From: Scatosoma sp045643825
Lineage (GTDB): Bacteria; Bacillota; Clostridia; Christensenellales; Borkfalkiaceae
Length of the DNA: 64,000 bases
Direction of reading: 5' to 3'
Assembly (NCBI GenBank): GCA_045643825.1
Contig: JAZRFV010000086.1
Coordinates: forward strand, 1-64,000
A model generated the notes under the pieces. It searched no databases, had not been told where the DNA came from, and saw only the letters and a program-made list of their open reading frames with translations. Below are positions 59,857 to 64,000 of the stretch, one piece after another. The position numbers and the translations under genes are program-made. Each line of letters begins with the position of its first letter. Positions within the stretch are counted from its first letter, which is position 1.

Positions 59857-59883
59857 AGGGGCAGGTATGCGTTGAAACGCATT
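59857..59883 (+). repeat. dispersed repeat, TATGCGTTGAA type, with hairpin
   Basis: GGGGCAGGTATGCGTTGAA lies 28 bases before the beta-mannosidase start. The overlapping ATGCGT-TGAA-ACGCAT forms a 6-bp hairpin with a TGAA loop. Confidence 0.75.
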
Positions 59884-59902
59884 TGAGAGTGAGAAAAATA
59901 GC

Positions 59903-62305
59903 ATGGAAAGATTTGATTTAAACGGAAAATGGAGAATTCAGAGCGGTAAATACGACCTGATGGGTGACGTACCAGGCTCGGTTTATGAAAATTTGTTAAA
60001 AAATGGGTTGATTGAGGATCCCTTTTATCGGGATAACGAGCCGAAGGCTCTTGAGGTGATGGACGAGGAGTTCGTGTTCTCGAGAGAGTTTGACTATACG
60101 GCAACCTCGAAGAAAACCCTCTTGGTTTGCGAGGGCTTGGATACCCTTTGCGACGTTTACTTAAATGGAAAATTCGTTGCACACACGGATAATATGCACC
60201 GTAGCTATTATTTTGACGTGTCGCAATTCTTGGTAGAAGGGAAAAACGAAATCAAGGCGGTGTTCCCTCCCTTCGATGCCTATATAAAGAAAAAATTGGC
60301 GGAGGATAAGCTCACCAGCGGTAGCGATTGCACCTTGTGGGGGTTCTCGCACGTGCGTAAAGCAAATTATATGAGCGGTTGGGATTGGGGCCCTCGTCTT
60401 CCCGATGCAGGCATTTGGAAGGATATCTATCTCATCGATGGCACCCTTCCTCGCATCACCGAGGTGCGCATTTTACAACACCACGAAGAGGGTGAGGTAT
60501 CCTTGAAGGTAACCGCAACCACCAGCCTGCCCGCAGACGTAAGGGTGACGGTGATTGCGCCCAACGGCGATACCATGTACGCAACGAACGGCGATAATAT
60601 CGTGATTAGTAACCCCGAATTGTGGTGGCCGAACGGCTACGGCAAGCAACCCTTGTACGTGGTAAAGACGGAGAGCCTTTTGGACGGCAAAATCGTGGAT
60701 ACCAACGTGAAAAAGGTGGGGCTTCGTACCCTTTATATAAGCCGTGAGCTGGATGAATGGGGGGAAGAGTTCTGCTACAAGGTAAACGGTGTGAAAATCT
60801 TCGGTATGGGTGCCGACTATATCCCCGAAGACAATATTTTGGGGCGTTTGAGCCGTGAAAGAACGGAAAAGCTGTTGAAGGATTGTATCTTTGCAAACTT
60901 TAACTCCTTGCGCGTTTGGGGCGGTGGTTTCTACCCTCACGATTATTTCTTCGAGCTTTGTGACGAGCTTGGTATCATCGTGTTTATGGATTTGATGTTC
61001 GCTTGCTCGGCGTATCCTTGGCATGAGGAATTCCTCGACAACGTAACAGAGGAAATTACGGAAAACTTAAGAAGAATCCGCCACCACGCTTGTCTTGGTA
61101 TCATTTCGGGTAACAACGAAATCGAGGAAGAGGCAGGGGTTGAAGGTTGGTGGAGAAAGGAAGAACAGGCAGGTTATTTGCTCTTGTTTGAGGATGTTAT
61201 CCCCAAAATTGTGGCGAAAGAGTGCCCTGAAATTTCCTTCGTACCCTCTTCGCCTTCGGCGCGCGGTGGTTTTGTCAACCCTACCGACGAAAACGTTGGG
61301 GACAGCCATTATTGGCAGGTATGGCACGGCAATTTGCCTTTTACCGAATATAGAAAGCATTTCTTTAGATTTTTGAGTGAGTTTGGCTTTCAATCCTTCC
61401 CCTCGATGAAGACGTTGGAAGAAATTACCCTTCCTGAAGATAGAAACCCGTTCAGCGCTGTGATGGAGCTTCACCAAAGAAACCCTGCGGCGAACGGCAA
61501 AATCCTCAACTACTTATCTCAAACCTATCTTTACCCGACAAGCTTTGACGTGTTGGTATACGCATCCCAGCTTTTGCAGGCGGAGGCAATCAAATACGGC
61601 GTAGAGCATTTGAGAAGAAACCGCGGTAGATGTATGGGTACCTTGTATTGGCAGTTGAACGATTGCTGGCCCGTGGCAAGCTGGTCGAGTGTGGACAGCA
61701 ACGGCCGTTTTAAGGCACTCCACTACGAAGCGAAACGCTTCTACGAGCCCGTGCATATTTCCTGCGTGGAAACGGGGGAATATACCAAGAGAAAGGACAT
61801 CACGGACGAAAGATGCTTTGGGTATGAAACGAAGGGGCAAATTTTCGTCAACAACGACACCTTGCAGGACGTGGAAGGTGTGGTAGAATGGCAGCTTTGC
61901 TCGAAGACGGGCGAGGTATTGCAATCGGGCAGCGAGCCTTTGGCGGTAAAAGCGCTTTCCTATGCAAGCCTTGAAGAGATGGACTTCCACAAGACGGCGA
62001 TGCGGGATAATTACCTCGCGTTCTCGTACATGGTAGGGGGTAACGTGGTTTCGTCGGGCACGGTATTGTTCACGAAGCCGAAACATTTCCACTTCGTCGA
62101 TCCGAAAATTACCCTTACGGTTGGGGACGGATATATCGACGTTACGTCGGATGCGTTTGCAAAATACGTGTATATCAGCAACGACAACGACGACCTCGTA
62201 TTGTCGGACAACTTCTTCGATATGGGCAAGGGCACGAAGCGTGTGCAAATCGTTTCGGGCGAAGCAACCAACTTGAAGGTGAAGACGGTATTCGATATCA
62301 AATAA
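59903..62305 (+). CDS. GH2 family beta-mannosidase
   Basis: An 800-residue cytoplasmic glycosidase without a signal peptide. The N-terminal jelly roll carries DVYLNGKFVAHTDNMHRSYY and WGFSHVRKANYMSGWDWGPR, characteristic of beta-mannosidases. The TIM barrel has SLRVWGGGFYPHDYFFELCD, the acid/base in GIISGNNEIEEE and the nucleophile Glu in RFLSEFGFQSFPSMKT. The C-terminal sandwich domains follow. It removes terminal beta-mannose from imported oligosaccharides, which suggests that the upstream transporter and surface proteins handle mannosides such as mannan or N-glycan fragments. No good Shine-Dalgarno is visible in front. Confidence 0.9.
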   Translation: MERFDLNGKWRIQSGKYDLMGDVPGSVYENLLKNGLIEDPFYRDNEPKALEVMDEEFVFSREFDYTATSKKTLLVCEGLDTLCDVYLNGKFVAHTDNMHRSYYFDVSQFLVEGKNEIKAVFPPFDAYIKKKLAEDKLTSGSDCTLWGFSHVRKANYMSGWDWGPRLPDAGIWKDIYLIDGTLPRITEVRILQHHEEGEVSLKVTATTSLPADVRVTVIAPNGDTMYATNGDNIVISNPELWWPNGYGKQPLYVVKTESLLDGKIVDTNVKKVGLRTLYISRELDEWGEEFCYKVNGVKIFGMGADYIPEDNILGRLSRERTEKLLKDCIFANFNSLRVWGGGFYPHDYFFELCDELGIIVFMDLMFACSAYPWHEEFLDNVTEEITENLRRIRHHACLGIISGNNEIEEEAGVEGWWRKEEQAGYLLLFEDVIPKIVAKECPEISFVPSSPSARGGFVNPTDENVGDSHYWQVWHGNLPFTEYRKHFFRFLSEFGFQSFPSMKTLEEITLPEDRNPFSAVMELHQRNPAANGKILNYLSQTYLYPTSFDVLVYASQLLQAEAIKYGVEHLRRNRGRCMGTLYWQLNDCWPVASWSSVDSNGRFKALHYEAKRFYEPVHISCVETGEYTKRKDITDERCFGYETKGQIFVNNDTLQDVEGVVEWQLCSKTGEVLQSGSEPLAVKALSYASLEEMDFHKTAMRDNYLAFSYMVGGNVVSSGTVLFTKPKHFHFVDPKITLTVGDGYIDVTSDAFAKYVYISNDNDDLVLSDNFFDMGKGTKRVQIVSGEATNLKVKTVFDIK

Positions 62306-62311
62306 GCATAA

Positions 62312-62344
62312 AAAAATATCCGCCGAGCTTGGCTGATATTTTTA
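62312..62344 (+). terminator. terminator after the beta-mannosidase gene
   Basis: AAAAATATC and GATATTTTT flank a G/C-rich loop; the 3' arm merges into a T-run. Confidence 0.65.
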
Positions 62345-62349
62345 ATAGA

Positions 62350-62380
62350 ACACCCCGAAGGCAATCGCCCTCGGGGTGTA
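62350..62380. terminator. hairpin between beta-mannosidase and FocA-like genes
   Basis: ACACCCCGA and TCGGGGTGT form a 9-bp stem with further pairing (GGC/GCC) in the loop. It probably serves the converging minus-strand gene. Confidence 0.65.
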
Positions 62381-62393
62381 AGCATTTATACCA

Positions 62394-63098
62394 TTATTCG
62401 TTGTCTTTCTTTTCTTGGGGAATATTCGACCAAGTACGGAAGAGGGACAAGATGGGAAGGATTACGCCGCCGACGATGTTACCTAAAATACACATCATGA
62501 GGTAGCCAACCGCTTGCCACGAGAAACCGAGGAAGTAAACGTACAAGGTATTTGCAACCGAGTGGTCAAAACCGCAGAAGGCAAATACGATGATGGGGAA
62601 CATTACGCCAACGGTGGTGGACAAGCCCTTGCGAGGTGCGTATTTTACGGCGCCGATGGAAAGGGTAATCAAGAAACCGCAAAGGATCGCGGAGCAGAAC
62701 GCCTTGATGGGCCACATTTCGGCGAAAATTTTAACGCTAATCACTTCCGCACCCTTGGGTACAACGATATCCGCCAAGGGGGAGAACTGTACAAGAACTG
62801 CCGTGAAAATAACACCGAGCATATTCCCTACAAAGCAAACGGGCAATTTCCAAAAATTCTTTACGCCCATTTCGGGGATGTCGGAGATTAAACCAGTGAA
62901 CAGCTTCATTTCAAACATAACGATTGCCAAAATGCCAAGGGAGAAGAGGGTTGCACCGATCAGCTTCCCTGCGTTGCCGAAGATGTGGGAGGCAAGCAAG
63001 GATGCCGTACCGCCTATACCAATCGTAAGCCCCGAACAAAACGCCATCAGGCAAAAGGATATAAATTGTGCTTTTGTTAATTTTTCCATAGGTTTCAT
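62394..63098 (-). CDS. formate/nitrite transporter (FNT) family channel
   Basis: A 234-residue pentameric channel protein with six helices. FNT signatures are FCSGLTIGIGGTASLLASHI near the N-terminus, FTGLISDIPEMGVKNFWKLP, VGNMLGVIFTAVLV and FAFCGFDHSVANTLYVYFLG, which contains the central His. FNT proteins move formate, nitrite or hydrosulfide with protons. The fermentation setting elsewhere (AdhE, Rex) makes formate plausible, but HSC-type channels cannot be excluded. I start at the ATG at 63098, which follows AGGTGG, rather than at the longer frame. Confidence 0.86.
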   Translation of the reverse strand: MKPMEKLTKAQFISFCLMAFCSGLTIGIGGTASLLASHIFGNAGKLIGATLFSLGILAIVMFEMKLFTGLISDIPEMGVKNFWKLPVCFVGNMLGVIFTAVLVQFSPLADIVVPKGAEVISVKIFAEMWPIKAFCSAILCGFLITLSIGAVKYAPRKGLSTTVGVMFPIIVFAFCGFDHSVANTLYVYFLGFSWQAVGYLMMCILGNIVGGVILPILSLFRTWSNIPQEKKDNE

Positions 63099-63296
63099 TG
63101 TGATACCACCTAAAATCAATTCATTTTTTCTCAACGGTTATGATTATACCGCAATAAAAGGGAAAAAGCAAGCCAAAAAGCCAAGGATTTTCATTTTTTC
63201 GGGTAAGAATTCCGCTTGCAGCTTGATTTTGTCTGAAATATTCGTTTAAAATATAGGTAAATCTTAAAAAATGATATAAAATCGGTAACTTTTGAC

Positions 63297-63325
63297 TTAA
63301 CAAAAAATAGAATGTGTGTTATAAT
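63297..63325 (+). promoter_or_regulatory. sigma-A promoter of the small ORF/secreted protein operon
   Basis: TTAACA (63297-63302), 17 nt, TATAAT (63320-63325). The 60-nt leader ends in AAGGAGTAATTC before the ATG at 63380. The stretch 63,099-63,296 shows nothing else. Confidence 0.7.
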
Positions 63326-63379
63326 GTTAAATGTGAAACTATGTGTGTTCGCAAAATGGCGGTTCTTAAGGAGTAATTC

Positions 63380-63502
63380 ATGAGGAAAGAATACGAATCA
63401 ATATTACTATGCGTTCTTCAATTTGGGGAGGACGTAGTACGCTGCTCTGGTGATTTTAACTATGGAGTGGGTGACGACGTAGCGTCGGATATCTTTGATT
63501 AA
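63380..63502 (+). CDS. 40-residue small protein
   Basis: An ATG behind AAGGAG (7 nt) opens a frame encoding MRKEYESILLCVLQFGED, then VVRCSGDFNYGVGDDVASD and a final IFD. It is followed 12 bases later by a secreted protein gene, with AAGGAG overlapping its stop. The shape (basic-acidic start, hydrophobic centre, a Cys-Ser-Gly turn, Gly/Asp-rich end) matches a loose group of tiny ORFs in gut Clostridia that precede surface or secreted proteins. There is no signal peptide. Function unknown; two Cys are present. Confidence 0.6.
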   Translation: MRKEYESILLCVLQFGEDVVRCSGDFNYGVGDDVASDIFD

Positions 63503-63514
63503 GGAGAAAGCAGT

Positions 63515-64000
63515 ATGGCGAAGAATTTTAGAAAAATTACAACGTGGTTGCTTGGTGTATTGACGTGTGCGGCGCTTGCTTTGGGTTTTATTTCTACCCG
63601 TCCTGAAGTGAAAGCAAGTGCGGAAACGACCGTTACCTTCAGTAGTGTTGTGAACGATGAAATGCACGATACCTATGGCTTGCCCATCCGTTTCAATACG
63701 TCCGTTTTGGCGTGGGATACCTATCATAACTGGGTAAATACAGAGGCTTGGAAGAGTATTTCCGATTATACCGCCATCAACGGCAAAACGGTGACGGAAA
63801 TCAACGCGGAGACGAATAGTACGCAAAAAATCACCTTAATGATGCAACCTGCTGGGGGTTTTAGCTTCTTGCGTTTGTACGTTCCTACAACGGTGATTGC
63901 CCAGGAAGATATCCGCTCTGTTAAGATTTTGGAGGGCTGGTCGTTTAACAACGGCAAAGATACCTTTACCGCGCCCAGTGTAGAATATCACTGTTTTTCT
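63515..64000 (+). CDS. secreted protein, partial, cut by the window end
   Basis: The first 162 codons of a longer gene. The signal peptide (KITTWLLGVLTCAALALGFI) ends near residue 36 at KASAE. The mature part is beta-rich with aromatic residues (SVLAWDTYHNWVNTEAWKSI, SFLRLYVPTTVIAQ) and has no Cys in its first part. This looks like a large adhesin or cell-wall protein. No family is recognised from the visible portion. AAGGAG lies 9 nt before the ATG and overlaps the stop of the 40-codon ORF. Confidence 0.65.
   Translation, partial: MAKNFRKITTWLLGVLTCAALALGFISTRPEVKASAETTVTFSSVVNDEMHDTYGLPIRFNTSVLAWDTYHNWVNTEAWKSISDYTAINGKTVTEINAETNSTQKITLMMQPAGGFSFLRLYVPTTVIAQEDIRSVKILEGWSFNNGKDTFTAPSVEYHCFS

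Noticed and set aside
1..64000. tRNA and rRNA genes
   Set aside because: No cloverleaf with GGTTCRA arm or rRNA core sequence was recognised on either strand.

Overview
The window looks like chromosome of an uncultured, probably gut-dwelling member of the Bacillota, class Clostridia. Supporting signs are sigma-A promoters of the form TTGACA-17-TATAAT, AGGAGG ribosome binding sites, a Gram-positive type LexA box, lipoprotein signal peptides, a Rex/AdhE fermentation pair, a YfhO-type membrane protein, and a CUT1 sugar ABC locus without its own ATPase. No rRNA, tRNA, CRISPR array or transposase is visible.

Layout. 1-3.9 kb: MarR regulator with a MacB-like ABC exporter, then a DUF378 membrane protein. 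3.9-5.4 kb: membrane protein with two DUF1508 (YegP-like) domains. 5.5-8.4 kb: two overlapping FAD oxidoreductases. 8.4-8.7 kb: candidate structured RNA with 11-bp iterons in front. 8.7-14.6 kb: M20 dipeptidase, RadC, histidine kinase/response regulator, HAD phosphatase, cysteine synthase. 14.7-18.9 kb (minus strand): a surface beta-propeller protein, a 22-codon ORF and MgtE. 19.1-29.3 kb: a phage head module (ArpU-like activator, terminase, portal, scaffold, coat and two proteins placed and sized like P22 gp4 and gp10). It has a LexA box upstream and hairpin arrays near both ends, but no integrase, tail, ejection or lysis gene. 29.4-30.8 kb: dUTPase and TrmB. 31-38.4 kb: a redox region with an [FeFe]-hydrogenase-like protein lacking most H-cluster ligands, a TM1266-family protein, an NMT1-type ABC pair, Rex and AdhE. 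38.6-45.9 kb: acyltransferase, GltS, CPA2 antiporter and YfhO. 46-62.3 kb: a glycan locus with an AraC regulator, two permeases, surface proteins, a solute-binding lipoprotein, a 1,781-residue repeat lipoprotein and a GH2 beta-mannosidase. 62.4-64 kb: FocA-like channel, a 40-codon ORF and the start of a secreted protein.

The least ordinary signals are: (a) the hydrogenase-like protein without a complete cluster site; (b) an undescribed 16-20-nt dispersed repeat, about one copy per 5 kb, on both strands and inside genes; (c) three arrays of GTGAAGT/ATGAAAT spacers separating perfect hairpins of unrelated sequence; (d) the head-only, apparently SOS-linked phage module; (e) a proline-containing small ORF in front of mgtE; (f) strong promoters placed so that three genes should give leaderless mRNAs; (g) two unassigned structured RNAs. 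All assignments are from reading the sequence; no database search was run.
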